64,000 nucleotides of DNA, from NCBI GenBank assembly GCA_034440575.1, contig JAOTOL010001506.1, forward strand, positions 1,103,501-1,167,500, read 5' to 3'. A program made the translations under genes and the position numbers. Positions 1 to 11,029 of the stretch are shown here, one piece after another (the first letter of the stretch is position 1; every line of letters starts with the position of its first letter). The notes under the pieces are model-generated. The model worked only from the letters and a program-made list of their open reading frames with translations, had not been told where the DNA came from and did no database searches. This DNA is from Imbricaverruca yamaguchii (Eukaryota > Arthropoda > Thecostraca > Neoverrucidae).

Positions 1-810
1 GAATACTTAACGTGCACAGTATACTAGGAGGCTACGTGTTCATTGAATGAAAATTGAATATGTTCTGCATGTCCTAATGTATTTCAGGTACACCTGGATT
101 AAAAACACGTTATATTCGAGGCGAGCTTTACCAGCATCGCCGACCGCTTGTATTAAGCCAGTGGTGCACGTCCCCTTGATGTGCACCATTCTTTACCAAT
201 ACTGCTTGTGATTGAACGCATTGCCCAAGACGGCTTCACGTTCAGTATCCGAACCTAAATGTATTGGTCTGTCTTGAGCATTCAGCACATTAACAATAGT
301 ACAGCATCTTGCCAAGTTAAACGTCCCTAATAACGGGCAATTCCTCGAAATCCGGATTTTTTTAAAACGTGTATATCTCGGACACGAATAGATGTAGGAG
401 GAAAAATACGATATTAGGTTAGATATAATTACAATCTATGAATATTTTGGTCAAATTGGAGGTTATGTAACGGATATCACTGCAAAATACCAACGCTTTG
501 ACTCTGGTAAGCTCGCGACATGATCGCTGATTCTATTGAAAACATCCCGATAAGCAGAATTTATACCATTAAAAAATGATAGTAATGTAAATTCCAAGGA
601 GAACAGTTTACGATGTAGTAAATATGTGGAAGAAAAGATAATATATAGTACACGGGGAAAGAAAAACCAAGGTCAATATAATTAGAGCACGAAAGAACAT
701 ACTGGTGAAGGTGATGAAGCACAAAGTAGGCGTCTCCCAGCAGATTCCATTCAGAAGATTCTTGTGTAGTCTAGAAAAGAGGAAAGAAAAGGCACCTCCA
801 CTGACAGTTT
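1..810. other. Spacer, no gene seen
   Basis: AT-rich sequence with only short chance reading frames on both strands. I see no splice-flanked coding segment, RNA gene or clear repeat before the SINE-like piece that starts near 811. Confidence 0.5.
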
Positions 811-898
811 GTTTGTTTATTGGGTGATTCACGGCGCACTTTATCCACATTCACGGCTAATGGCCTGTTTCGCCGGTGGACCGCGGGATTTGGAAATG
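811..898 (-). mobile_element. SINE 3' part (Leu/Ser-tRNA type), truncated
   Basis: This stretch matches the 3' half of the complete SINE at 32431-32607: both contain a tgtttgtttattgg tail, a cacattcacggctaatgg block and ggaccgcgggatttggaaatg (one mismatch between copies). The element reads on the minus strand. The tRNA-like head is missing, so it is a fragment. No target-site duplication was found. Confidence 0.6.
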
Positions 899-915
899 TT
901 CCCCTCCAGTAACAG

Positions 916-1118
916 ACAAGCGACGGAAGTCACAGTACCTGGACCTGTCACTTATCCCGTGAAGCCATGCTGACTTGGGTAGAACGCGAGGTGGCAGTGG
1001 ACCACGAAGACTGTGTTGCCTATCCTGGAAGCGATGTTCTGGGCAGCATGGCATTCTGCACTGGACCTGACCGTGCTGCTCTAGATAACGGAGGCTTGGG
1101 TCTCGATGGAAGTTGCAG
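916..1118 (+). CDS. Possible internal exon, unknown product
   Basis: A 203-bp open segment of 67 codons plus two bases lies between an acceptor-like ctccagtaacag and a good donor, TGCAG/gtgagg. It would encode a Cys/His-containing, acidic stretch with CHLSREAMLTW and a later AFCTGPDRAALDNGG. I do not recognise it. Its end phase (2) does not fit the zinc-finger exon at 3640, which starts in phase 0, so the two are not adjacent exons of one transcript. The segment is richer in G+C than its surroundings, but an open frame this short can arise by chance. Confidence 0.22.
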
Positions 1119-1289
1119 GTGAGGATTGTGGGTCGGATGGTCATAAGCCTCTCAATGAGTGGCTAAGCCGGTGTTCTCTAAGAGCATGACCATGATTTAC
1201 GGGTAATTGTACTATAAAACGGGGCCACCTTAAATCCATGTTTGCCTTCTAGATACCCCCCCCCCCCATTCAGACTGCTATGTGACCCG

Positions 1290-1610
1290 GCATTGCTACG
1301 TTTCACTACGCTGGTGAAACCATCAGACTCTTCGAGGAGCTGGGAATTAATTACGTGAGCAAGACAGACAGGCCACCCAACTGCCCTCAAATTCGACCAA
1401 TCGAAGACGTGTCGGGTATTCTGAGTGAAGCGGTGTACAGGGGCGACTGGCAGGCGAAGTTTGAATACCAACTGATCTCGCGGATACCGGGCGTCATCAG
1501 ATTTCTGAACACGAAGTTGCAGCGAAGAATGGTGGTGGCAATCTCCGGGGGAGTGCGTCTCGCTAAGCCCAGGCACACTTCAGCAGTGGTTCAAGGTTCG
1601 AGCTTCATAG
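1290..1610 (+). mobile_element. Tc1/mariner (IS630-type) transposase C-terminal remnant
   Basis: The plus-strand frame reads GETIRLFEELGINYVSKTD and then PPNCPQIRPIED, followed by GILSEAVYRGDWQAK. This is the layout of the end of the DDE catalytic domain of Tc1/mariner transposases: a (W)PPNxPxxxPIEDxWG block with the last catalytic acidic residue, then the C-terminal helices. The Trp normally present before PPN and in the xWG position is replaced here (R and S), and the N-terminal DNA-binding region and first catalytic Asp are absent. It is therefore a decayed fragment. A C-11 tract lies just upstream, near 1258. Terminal repeats were not identified. Confidence 0.65.
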
Positions 1611-1712
1611 TGGTGGGTTTTCTCCATTCACTCCATCCATATCATTACTTTATACAAAACTCTGCTTTTAAATTCGTACGCATTTCAAGAAATCATCTGT
1701 TATTTGTCAAGT

Positions 1713-1908
1713 GCTGGATCTGCCAGGTCGGTTGGTTGGTTATTGGTTTTACGACACATGGACCGTTGAGTCATGTAGCGTCGCCAATCTCTCACGCCGA
1801 TTGATCGCGGACGAAGAGTAGCGGCAGGTGAGACTCGAACCCACATCCTTTCGATTGTGAGACGAGCAACTTATCACTAGGCTACTCGTCCCCGCTGGAT
1901 CTGCCAGG
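1713..1908 (-). mobile_element. tRNA-derived SINE, complete, with 15-bp TSD
   Basis: The SINE body is 1728-1893 on the minus strand, flanked by perfect duplications GCTGGATCTGCCAGG (1713-1727 and 1894-1908). From its 5' end it has a tRNA-like head with A-box-like and B-box-like (gggttcgagtctcacc) Pol III signals, a unique body containing gagattggcgacgctacatg, and a tail of repeated aacc. The same family recurs at 3309-3475 and 39536-39701. The clean duplication marks insertion by LINE-type target-primed reverse transcription. Confidence 0.85.
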
Positions 1909-2141
1909 ATATCAATTACAAAATATATAAGGATAGAGCAAAGATTATTTCGTCGCAAGCGCGAAGCTACGAACATGGAATGTGCACGTTTCGCCGTCGC
2001 CCCTCCCCTCCCCGGTGTGTATTGGCGGATCCCAAAGGCGTGATACAGAGCGGTAGTTTTTGATAATGTCAAGAGTTCTATTTTAATTATTATAGTTTTC
2101 ATCCATATGGATACATCGAATGTCTTCCTAACGCTGCCCCA

Positions 2142-3045
2142 CGTGATGGTACGGCATCAAGTGGAGGGTATGACTGCATACCATCAAGTGGTGGGTATAA
2201 CTGTATGCCATCAAGTGGTGGGCATGGCTGTATACCATCAAGTGGTGGGCATGGCTGTATGCCATCAAGTGGTGGGTATGACTGCATACCATCAAGTGGT
2301 CGGTATAACTGTATGCCATCAAGTGGTGGGTATAGCTGTATGCCATCAAGTGGTGGGTATGGCTGTATACCATCAAGTGGTGGGCATGGCTGTATTCCAT
2401 CAAGTGGTGGGTATGACTGTATACCATCAAGTGGTGGGTATAACTGTATGCCATCAAGTGTTGGGTATAACTGTATGCCATCAAGTGGTGGGTATAAGTG
2501 TATGTCATCAAGTGGTGGGTATAACTGTATGCCATCAAGTGGTGGGTATGACTGCAATCCATCGATTGGTGGGTATAACTATATGGCATCAAGTGGTGGG
2601 TACAACTGTATACAATCAAGTGGTGGGTATAGCTGTATGCCATCAAGTGGTGGGTATAACTGTATGCCGAGTGGTGGGTATAACTGTGCCATCAAGTGGT
2701 GGGTATAGTTGTATGCCATCAAGTGGTGGGTATGACTGCAATCCATCGAGTGGTGGATATAACTATATGGCATCAAGTGGTGGGTACAACTGTATACCAT
2801 CAAGTGGTGGGTATAGCTGTATGCCATCAAGTGGTGGGTATGACTGCAATCCATCGAGTGGTGGATATAACTATATGGCATCAAGTGGTGGGTACAACTG
2901 TATACCATCAAGTGATGGGTATAGCTGTATGCCATCAAGTGGTGGGTATAACTGTATGCCGAGTGGTGGGTATAACTGTGCCATCAAGTGGTGGGTATAG
3001 TTGTATGTCACCAAGTGGTGGGCATAGCTGTATGACATCATGCTT
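2142..3045. repeat. 27-bp minisatellite, about 33 copies
   Basis: Tandem copies of a unit like gtatgccatcaagtggtggg (27 bp in full). The period is a multiple of three and the unit lacks stops in several frames, so long frames stay open on both strands (for example a repeated PSSGGYNCM on + and THHLMAYSY on -). A higher-order period of four units (108 bp) is visible: actgcaatcc recurs at 2735 and 2843. Shorter units with 3-5 bp deletions occur near 2665 and 2955. No initiation context, signal peptide or splice site supports translation. Confidence 0.9.
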
Positions 3046-3293
3046 GCGGGCCAGCCGGGTTGTGTACAATTGGATCGTCGGAATGGTATACCATTGGACG
3101 AGCATGCCAGCGTGATAATTAGCGTGACAAGAAAAAATAATTTCAGCATATTATTCGCCGCATGTAGCCTTCAGTGCACACTGAATTGTGTTGACATCGG
3201 TCGTCACATAGCCATGCTGAACCTCGCGTTTAAGTTACGCGCGGTGCATGATGACGACGGCTACTTTGTGTTCATTGACGGCTGCTTCTCTTC

Positions 3294-3490
3294 ACAATTC
3301 GCGGAGGGGGGACGAGTAGCCTAGGGGTAAGTTGCTCGTCTCACAATCGAAAGTTGTGAGTTCGAGTCTCGCCTGTCGCTACTCTTCGCCCGCGACCAAT
3401 CGTCGTAAGAGATTGGCGACGCTACATGACTCAACGGTCGATGTGTCGCAAAACCAATAACCAACCAACCAACCAACAATTCGCGGAGGG
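3294..3490 (+). mobile_element. tRNA-derived SINE, complete, with 15-bp TSD
   Basis: SINE 3309-3475 on the plus strand, flanked by ACAATTCGCGGAGGG at 3294-3308 and 3476-3490. The head gacgagtagcctaggggtaag and gtgagttcgagtctcg looks like a tRNA with Pol III A and B boxes. The body holds gcgaccaatcgtcgtaagag and ggcgacgctacatgactc. The tail is aataaccaaccaaccaacc. Same family as 1728-1893 and 39536-39701. Confidence 0.88.
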
Positions 3491-3639
3491 TGAGGATTTG
3501 CAGTCAAAAAGTCCTGTGAGCCCAGTGTTTTATAACCCAGCGTTAAATTTGCGTTTTTTTGTGTGATCGGAGTACGAAACACGACGCGGTAATTTCCCCA
3601 TGCGCATCTGCGTGTATGACGACTTCGGCTCGTTGACAG

Positions 3640-4407
3640 GTGTTCCGACATCGGTCCGGCCTGCAGCACCACCGGCGTCAGCACGAGACGGCTGCCGAGC
3701 CGGCCGTGTGTCCCGTTTGCTCCCGCACGGTGTCGGGCCCGGCTCAGCTGCGTGCCCACATGCGCACGCACACGAGCGAGCGGCCGCACAAGTGTCAGAG
3801 CTGCCCGCGCACCTTCCGACAGGCTTCGACGCTGCGTGTCCACACGCGCATCCACACCGGCGCCATGCCGTTCACGTGCGACGACTGCGGCCGCACGTTC
3901 CGCGCGCGCGCCACTTTCATGTCTCACCTGCAGCAGCACGGCTCGGTGGCAGCGCGCTACACGTGTGACACGTGCGGAAAGCCATTCTTCTACCGCAGCA
4001 AGATGGAGGCGCACCGTGCCACACACGGCGGCCAGGACGCGTTCTGCTGCGAGGTGTGCGGTGTGACTTTCGGAACTTTGGTTTCGTTGACGCGCCACAA
4101 GGTGTCGCACAGTGCGCTGCGTCCGCACGGCTGCTCCCAGTGCGGCAAGCGCTTCAAGGAGGCGGGCGTGCTGCGAAAGCACCAACGGCTTATGCACTCG
4201 TCACACTCGGCGCAGGTTTGCTCCGTTTGCGGCAAGCGATGCGCCGGACCGTTTAAGCTTCGCGAACACATGCGCACCCACACGGGCGAGAGGCCGTTCG
4301 CTTGCAGCCAGTGCCCTAAGGCCTTCACTCAGGCAGGGCACCTGAACATGCACCAGAAGGTGCACCTCAAGTCCCAAGCCGTGACGGCCTCTTACGACAC
4401 CAGCTGA
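3640..4407 (+). CDS. C2H2 zinc-finger protein, 3'-terminal exon
   Basis: This exon encodes the C-terminal 255 residues of a poly-zinc-finger protein, probably a sequence-specific DNA-binding nuclear factor. Eight complete C2H2 fingers are visible at residues 24-44, 52-72, 80-100, 109-129, 137-157, 165-186, 194-214 and 222-242, most joined by short linkers, including a classical HTGERPF linker between the last two. The segment opens inside another finger: FRHRSGLQHHRRQH is the helix and His pair without the Cys pair. The sequence just before it, ttgacag, is an acceptor, so the coding start (GTG at 3640) is a splice junction in phase 0 and not an initiator. The missing Cys half should lie in an upstream exon, which I could not find in the window. 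The exon ends 13 residues after the last finger at a TGA. It is strongly G+C-rich compared with its flanks. The family is too large to name an orthologue. Confidence 0.85.
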   Translation: MFRHRSGLQHHRRQHETAAEPAVCPVCSRTVSGPAQLRAHMRTHTSERPHKCQSCPRTFRQASTLRVHTRIHTGAMPFTCDDCGRTFRARATFMSHLQQHGSVAARYTCDTCGKPFFYRSKMEAHRATHGGQDAFCCEVCGVTFGTLVSLTRHKVSHSALRPHGCSQCGKRFKEAGVLRKHQRLMHSSHSAQVCSVCGKRCAGPFKLREHMRTHTGERPFACSQCPKAFTQAGHLNMHQKVHLKSQAVTASYDTS

Positions 4408-7037
4408 TGTATCGGTAATGGTGGGCAGGTCACCTATCTTCGCAGGTGCCAAATATTCTGATGGACGCTTCATATTTCATACCCACCACCAAGTTATATT
4501 TTGTTAGAAATACTCTGATCTGAAGTAGTCCGATACTATTCTGCTTTTGCTGAGTTTATGTCAATGTTTCCACTTTAAAGTGTGTCCAAAATTACTGAGA
4601 TTGGAAGATTGATTGGTTGATTATTGGCCGTTTTGGGGGTGCGTCATTGCAAATCTAAGACAATATGCAACTCTCCTCGATTTTGGCAATACTGGCGATG
4701 CTATGGTCCTTTCCCCACCGGAATGAGTCTGGCTCCATTTGTACTGTGCGATATTGTAGTGAGGCTTGTCCACAGATACCTATGGTAATTGATAGTGTAT
4801 TCCGGTCGTTACGGTAGATATATAAATGATTATCGTGAATTTCACGAATTTCCTGTTATGGTGCATTATGGTTATGGTCGGCATTACTCCACTGTCCGCA
4901 CGAAGTTGCAACATAGTTGTGGTTTAGGCTGACATGTTATGAGATGCGTTATATATCCACTTGAAGCCTATCTGAGGAATTCCTCACTGGCTGGCAGAGT
5001 CGAGTCTGTTGAAATGTAGTAGGTTTATCCACTTCAGGTTGGAAATCGCTCTCGGGGCGTGGCATGGCTAACATTAACAAACCATTAAAACAGAGATACA
5101 TAGGGTGGTCCATGGATGCCAGTTGGCTTGTATGTGGTGGGGTGTTGTACCGAATGCATTGTACTGCACATACAACTTTTCACGCGACATGCTGTTGGAT
5201 ACGCTTCTGTGTCATTATTTGCAGTGTTGCAGACCCAAAGTGGGAAACTTTGCTCCATTCACGTCTCCTGGAGCGCGCCATTGGTGCAACACGCAACGAG
5301 CACCCTTCAGACAGAATCTGTGACATGTGTGTCAATGTGCAGCCACGCCACGGTGTCGACACCACGAAACGTGCCTTACGCTGTCACTTGCGGCCTGCAA
5401 CGAATACGTGTCTGAACGAAGCATTAGTAGTCTGCAAGCTCAATGTTAAAATAATGGGTGTTCCTTCAGTGTGATATATCGAAACCAGTGCAGTGTGGTG
5501 TCCAAATTTGTCATGGAAACTGTGTCGCTTAAAATACCTGATGTTATTCACATTCATGTTCAATCGAATGGCGTGCTTATGAGTGGCTCTTCGTTTCTTT
5601 TGGGATACCTAAATTAACAGTACAAATATATACGATGAACCAGCATCATATGAACACACTACATCACATATAACTGCTATACTTGGAATTGTGCCGCGAG
5701 ATATTTGTGTATCACAATCAGTAATGGTGAGGATAAGTTTAGTACCTGGAAATGAGATGCTGTTAGAAATGAGGCAGACTTCAAACGCGGACACCAGGAA
5801 ACACGATTTTGATGCCAATTTCAAAAGAATGTCAAATTAGTATTCAGAAGGTGGTGTATCCTAACTTCATTTTACATAGAATTTATCACTGCAAGCGTCC
5901 GACATTCATCCTTACTCCTTCCACTATTTGTTAACTATTTGGTTGCCCACCGGAACAAATATAGGCAGTAGGTCACAAAGCTTGACAGAGTATGCTGCTG
6001 CAATAGTTGTATTATTTACCTTGGAGATATAAGCCACTAAATAGTCATGAGTCATCTCGCGAAAATGGTTGGTGTTATCACTCCGTCACCATTGATTTCA
6101 TCAGGCTGAAAGTTGCCATTGAATCGTAACATTGTTCAAGGACAGCTGCAACTGGCTGCTGCCACCAGCCATTGCGATGGTCAGTGGCGAAACCTTCGGC
6201 AGTGTTATCTAGCAATTGCAGGGGATCTCGAATACGCGGCATTAGCGGAACGTCGGCGTGTCGGTCTACTATGACATTACAAATCCGCGTCACATCAGCT
6301 ATATATAATTCGGAGACGAGTACACGATGAGGTGAACAACGTCAACATACACTAATGATGGCATGGGGAGGGAACAAATGTCATTAATGTCTTCGCTAAC
6401 TGAAGCTTATCCCGTCCAGTCCATTTGGAGATTATCTTGGAAGTAAAAGTAGATGTCATTTAATGCTTATCTTTAACATAATTATCCACTATCGTTCCAC
6501 ATGAAAGAATCCAAAAGTCCGGCATTGGAACGAAACCTCGCTGCCACGACGTAAAGAGAAAGCTTTGCTTTGTACAGGAATCACAGGACAGGAGCACCTA
6601 CTTAGAACCTACAAATCAAAACCTAGAAGGCCCATATCTTGTATATCAAGCACCGAATAGCTTGAAACAGATCACGATTGCACGTACATAATCCAGTGCA
6701 GTCTCCACGTTACAAAAAAAAATGCTCGCCCGGATGACACGTTGCATGGTAATGAAGACAAACTGAACATATGGAAAGCCAATCGGTTTGTAAAACTATC
6801 ACCGCTTCTATAGCTGCGCATATTCAAGGTCGTTGAAGAATAAATGCAACGACTATATCTAATACGCATCTATAGCGCCTAACCACTGACCATGTCATAC
6901 CTAATAGTGAATCGCAAGGCCAAGTGTGTGCTCGTATATGTTACATCACCAAACACGCATGTGTCCGCCATTCGACCATTATCCACCCGAGTGCACAGCC
7001 TACTCAATTGCACACGTCAGTCTCACCGCCTTTCCTC
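4408..7037. other. Intergenic stretch, no gene supported
   Basis: Between the zinc-finger stop and the HMG-CoA lyase stop I see only chance reading frames. The longest (5064-5474, +) has no recognisable motif. A short sequence near 4608-4660 (ttgattattggccgtt, gggggtgcgtcattg) looks like an old, reversed copy of the SINE 3' tail. No RNA gene was recognised. Confidence 0.45.
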
Positions 7038-8099
7038 CTACGGGACAGACTTATCCTCCGACTCGGCATCTGCTACATCTGCTACCCTCTTGGCCAGGAT
7101 CGCCTCCGCCACTTTGCTGGAGTTGGTGCGGTTCAGCTTGCCGCAGATGAACGCGCCCGCGTCCACCAGCGAGGCCAAATCCACGCCGGTCTCGATCTGC
7201 ATGCCGTGCAGCATGTACACGACATCCTCGGTGGCCACGTTGCCGGAGGCGCCGCGCGCGTAGGGGCAGCCGCCGAGTCCGGCCACGGACGCGTCCACCA
7301 CGCCGACGCCCATCTGCAGCGCGGTGAGGATGTTGGCCAGCGCCTGGCCGTACGTGTCGTGGCAGTGGATGGCCAGCGCGGCGGCCGGTACCTCGCGCTG
7401 TACCGCCTCCAGCATGGCGGCCACGGCGCCCGGCGTGCCGATGCCGATCGTGTCGCCCAGCGAGATCTCGTAACAGCCGAGCAGGTGCATGCGACGCGCC
7501 ACGGCCGCCACGGCCGCCGGCGACACGGCACCCTCGTACGGGCAGCCGCACACGCACGACACGTAGCCGCGCACACGCACGCCGGCCGCGCGCGCTGCCT
7601 CCACCACCGGCCGGAAGCGCACGAAGCTCTCGTCGATGGAGCAGTTGATGTTGCGCCGGCTGAACGCCTCGGACGCGGCGCCGAAGATGGCCACCTCCTG
7701 GGCGCCGGCGTCCAGCGCCGCCCGCAGGCCGCGCATGTTGGGCACCAGCACTGGGTATGTGACACCGGGCGGCCGCGACAGCGCCGCCAGCACGGCCGCG
7801 CCATCCGCCATCTGCGGCACCCGGCGCGCCGACACGAAGCTGGCGGCCTCGATGCAGCGCAGGCCAGCGCGCGACAGCCGCTCTATCAGCTCCACCTTGA
7901 CGTCGGTCGGTACGGCCGCCGACTCGTTCTGCAGGCCGTCGCGCGGCCCCACCTCCACGATGCGCACCGAGTCGGGGGTGCGCCGCCGGCCGGCGCCCGC
8001 CGCCGACAGCAGTGCCGCGCTCAGCTGACGCGTCTGCGAGCACGACCGCTTCAACACGGTGGTGGCGCACCGACGCCAGCACAGCAGGTACTCCATCAT
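7038..8099 (-). CDS. HMGCL: Hydroxymethylglutaryl-CoA lyase, mitochondrial, intronless
   Basis: Cleaves HMG-CoA to acetoacetate and acetyl-CoA in the mitochondrial matrix, the last step of leucine breakdown and the step that forms ketone bodies. The enzyme is a TIM barrel using a divalent metal. The 353-residue frame starts at the first of two adjacent ATGs (8099); the N-terminal 45 residues are rich in Arg, Ser and Ala with one acidic residue, as expected for a mitochondrial targeting peptide. Visible catalytic residues: R53 and D54 in [11 protein letters not shown]245 and H247 in [12 protein letters not shown]278 in the family signature [10 protein letters not shown], and N287. Every one is exactly 12 higher than the human numbering (R41, H233, H235, C266, N275), so the barrel has no length change. 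The C-terminus is about 17 residues longer than usual and ends SVP, so the peroxisomal CKL-type signal of vertebrate HMGCL is absent. The whole gene is one uninterrupted, very G+C-rich frame, whereas vertebrate HMGCL has several introns. Confidence 0.95.
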   Translation of the reverse strand: MMEYLLCWRRCATTVLKRSCSQTRQLSAALLSAAGAGRRRTPDSVRIVEVGPRDGLQNESAAVPTDVKVELIERLSRAGLRCIEAASFVSARRVPQMADGAAVLAALSRPPGVTYPVLVPNMRGLRAALDAGAQEVAIFGAASEAFSRRNINCSIDESFVRFRPVVEAARAAGVRVRGYVSCVCGCPYEGAVSPAAVAAVARRMHLLGCYEISLGDTIGIGTPGAVAAMLEAVQREVPAAALAIHCHDTYGQALANILTALQMGVGVVDASVAGLGGCPYARGASGNVATEDVVYMLHGMQIETGVDLASLVDAGAFICGKLNRTNSSKVAEAILAKRVADVADAESEDKSVP

Positions 8100-11029
8100 C
8101 GCCGATCTGCCGGCGGAGGAGCCACCCAAATAATCACCATTTCTAAGCGAATGTCCACGCAACAACAGCTCCCCAGCCGAAATGACGAATGAGAACTGAA
8201 TCTGAAGTATCTATAATGCTTACAAAGGTCACAGTTAAATTCTTGTCATTGGAAGGATGTATTTTTCATATTTCTTACATGCTCCATCTATCTAACATTG
8301 AATTGCTTTATCTCTCCCTTAGCATGGTAGCATTCATCATAGGCACAACTGAAAGGTCTGGTAGGTGATACTAAAGCTCGAGAAGTGATTTTTGTCACAA
8401 AAAAACAGCTGTAAAAATTTTGGAACCAAGAAATATAGTGGGGAAAACCAAATGTCATTTGTGTTGCCACCAGAGTGACGCAGTTGTGACTTCCTTTGCC
8501 AATCCCATTTTAATTGTCTCAGACCACCCCTGCTGTGGCATAAGCTTTTCCATTGCATGCAAGGTCATGACATAACTAATAATCATATGACCATCTTATT
8601 GGCAACAAATCAGGCTTCCTGGAAAATTGTGGAAACCTGTATCCAGGGAAATTTCTTATTGATTGATTTTTGTGTTCAAAAGCATGCCAAGATAGGCTAG
8701 ATTAGGCTAGCCTTCTTAATTTGAAATTTTTACAAGAAAAGTCTTTAGTTTTTCTTCAAGACTTTGGCTTGTCTAGGTCAGATTAGGTTAGGTTTTTAAG
8801 TCAAAACATTTTAAAGAAAAAAAAATGTTTGAAAACTTTTGATAAAAATAAGATACTTGGAGGGAAGGATAGGGTAGATTAGGTTAGGTTGTGTCACATT
8901 TTTTAAGCACTATTTTATGAACTCTATTATCCAACTCCACACCCCCTTTTGAGTTTTAATTTGCCTCACAACTGAAAAGTATACATTTGCAGGGGAAATA
9001 AGCTGTCACATCATGTTCATGACATTCATAAACATTGCATCAGAGAAGGAAATTCCTAGAAATAAGAAATTGCATTAAACTGCAAATGTATTATCTTGTG
9101 TTAATACATTTACAGTTTAATGTACTCAGAGTGGAAAAGTTTTAAGAGAGGAAATCTCAAGAAGTCATTTAATTCCACCCTAGTCTCCCCTCACTGCTCC
9201 TTAGGCCACTCTACAGCAATAAAGTATTCATGAAATATGGTGGAATATGCCATTTTCTGTACACTGAATTGGCATCCAACCCAACAGAGTATTGACATCA
9301 TGCCTCATGGTGAGTTATTATGAAGTTTTTATATCTAATTATCACTCTGATACTCCCCAATGTGCATAATGATGCACAAAACATCTCTTACCACAATTCC
9401 AGGTAAGATGCCTACCTATGATATGGTGTTATGCAACATCAGTTGATAAGGCAAAATATGTGTTGAAAAGACAACACATACTTTCTGTTGTCATCTTCAT
9501 CATAGGTTGGCATCTAAATATGAGAAAGAAAAAAAAAACATAAATTAGGCATCTAAAAACAAAGAGAAACAAAAGCACCTAAATTAGGAATCTAAAAACA
9601 AAGAAGCAACAACCCCTAGATTAGGCATCTGAAAACAAAAGAAAAGGTGCACATAGGAGTATCCTGTTCACATATGAGTACCCTATCAAAATTGTGTTTG
9701 AGGAAATGGTAAGTCAGCTAAATGTACATCAGGAACTATAAGTTAATAATAGCTAAATTTGTTTCAATGGCGAATTTCAACATCATACTTTATTTGTTTT
9801 GACATTCAAACCTAAGAAAACAAAATTTTAACACTGCCTCTCTAGGCCATGCCTATCTTGGTATCTACATTGCTCATGTAGATGAGCTAGGTAGATACTG
9901 GATGACTGGATCAAATAGCACAGGTGAGATCACATCAGACTATCTGATGAGCTGACATACATTCCTGTTATCTCCACATATTTATATTCTACCAGGTCCT
10001 GAGTCAAGGTTCCATGTCATGAAGGTCTTGACCGCTGAGCCTGACCTTCACTTTACTGTTCTAAGAAGACCAAGGGATGTGGAGAGCAAGGGGGACCGAG
10101 GGGGTTTACCAAAATTGGGAATAATTTGAGTTGAACAATCCTGGAAATATTTCAAGGCCACATGTTAATGACGATCCATTCTCGAAATGCTAGTCTCCGT
10201 AGAACATGAGTCGCGAAGTCGCACGCGCGCCAGAAAAACCGACAAGGCAGAAAATCCCAAACCGTAACCGGTAAAGTTAAAACAGTCGAATGGAAAAATA
10301 ACAATCTCAAGATCGATAGACAACAACATAGTAGATGAAAAAGTGCAATATTCATCAACACCGAACAATAACATCCAACAATTCTAAAAAGTACCAAATC
10401 CGAAGGTCAAAGACCGTAGCGTCCGACAGCCAAAAAAAGAAATTCAAACAGTAGTCCATACCTTCGCCAAGGGAATATTTATCGACTCTATTGCCGTACT
10501 ACCGAAAGCTTGGAGGAAAGCAATCAAAGCGATCGATGGGGTGTGGTGGCGGGATTTTTTTCAAGCATTATTTTTGTTCAAATATAAAATTTGTCTGTGA
10601 CCAGGGACGGCAATTTTCTGGACTAAGTGCTTACTGCCGGGAGAGGGGAGGGGGGAGGGGCGATTCCTATTTTCTGTGCTGAACATATTTTTTTTTTTGG
10701 TGGCTTCTGAACTTTAAAAATCCGAATCGCGGCGTGATATATTTGGTTCTCGACGCCATACTTCTGTTCTGCCGTTATTTGTTAAAGTTCCGATCATAGT
10801 TTTTTTGGGACCTCGGAGCGATTCTTGGGAGCCCATCCGTTCAGGAGGGTTCCTTTAGTGATTTTTATCTTTGGTGAGCACTGCGGTTGCTGAATGAATT
10901 TATTTTCCCACCCATGGCACTTTTCAGAGTAGAAATCTCCTTCGAAGTACATTCTTTCGGGACTTGCTCTGAATTTTCCAGTGCTCGGTTCGATTCGACA
11001 GTCCCTGTGCGATTTTTTCGTGTCAAGTT
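8100..11029. other. AT-rich spacer with small repeats, no gene
   Basis: No coding region recognised. It holds scattered taggttaggtt-like motifs (8690-8900), an imperfect hairpin around 9064-9125 (gcattaaactgcaaatgtatta and its inverted partner), about three tandem copies of a roughly 48-bp unit with taaattaggcatctaaaaac (9490-9640), and a G-rich tract near 10640. Part of 10690-10830 resembles 47370-47500 (aaagtccgaatcccggc versus aaaatccgaatcgcggc), so it is an old dispersed repeat. Confidence 0.45.

Noticed and set aside
1800..1893. tRNA-like sequence that could be called a tRNA gene (also at 3309, 32607 and 39690)
   Set aside because: Each lies inside a SINE with a shared body, an aacc-type tail and target duplications, so these are SINE heads and not functional tRNA genes.
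2142..3045. CRISPR-like array of regular repeats
   Set aside because: The repeats are directly adjacent 27-bp minisatellite units without unique spacers, in animal DNA.
2099..3149. Long open frames on both strands across the 27-bp repeat
   Set aside because: The unit simply lacks stop codons in several frames. There are no splice sites, initiation context or non-repetitive flanking coding sequence.
5064..5474. 136-codon frame as a gene
   Set aside because: No motif, no splice context, and overlapping frames of similar length suggest chance. Composition is like the flanking spacer.
7051..8192. Long frames of 220-420 codons overlapping HMG-CoA lyase in other frames
   Set aside because: They are shadows caused by very high G+C in the real gene. 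Only the 353-residue frame has a recognisable family with all catalytic residues.
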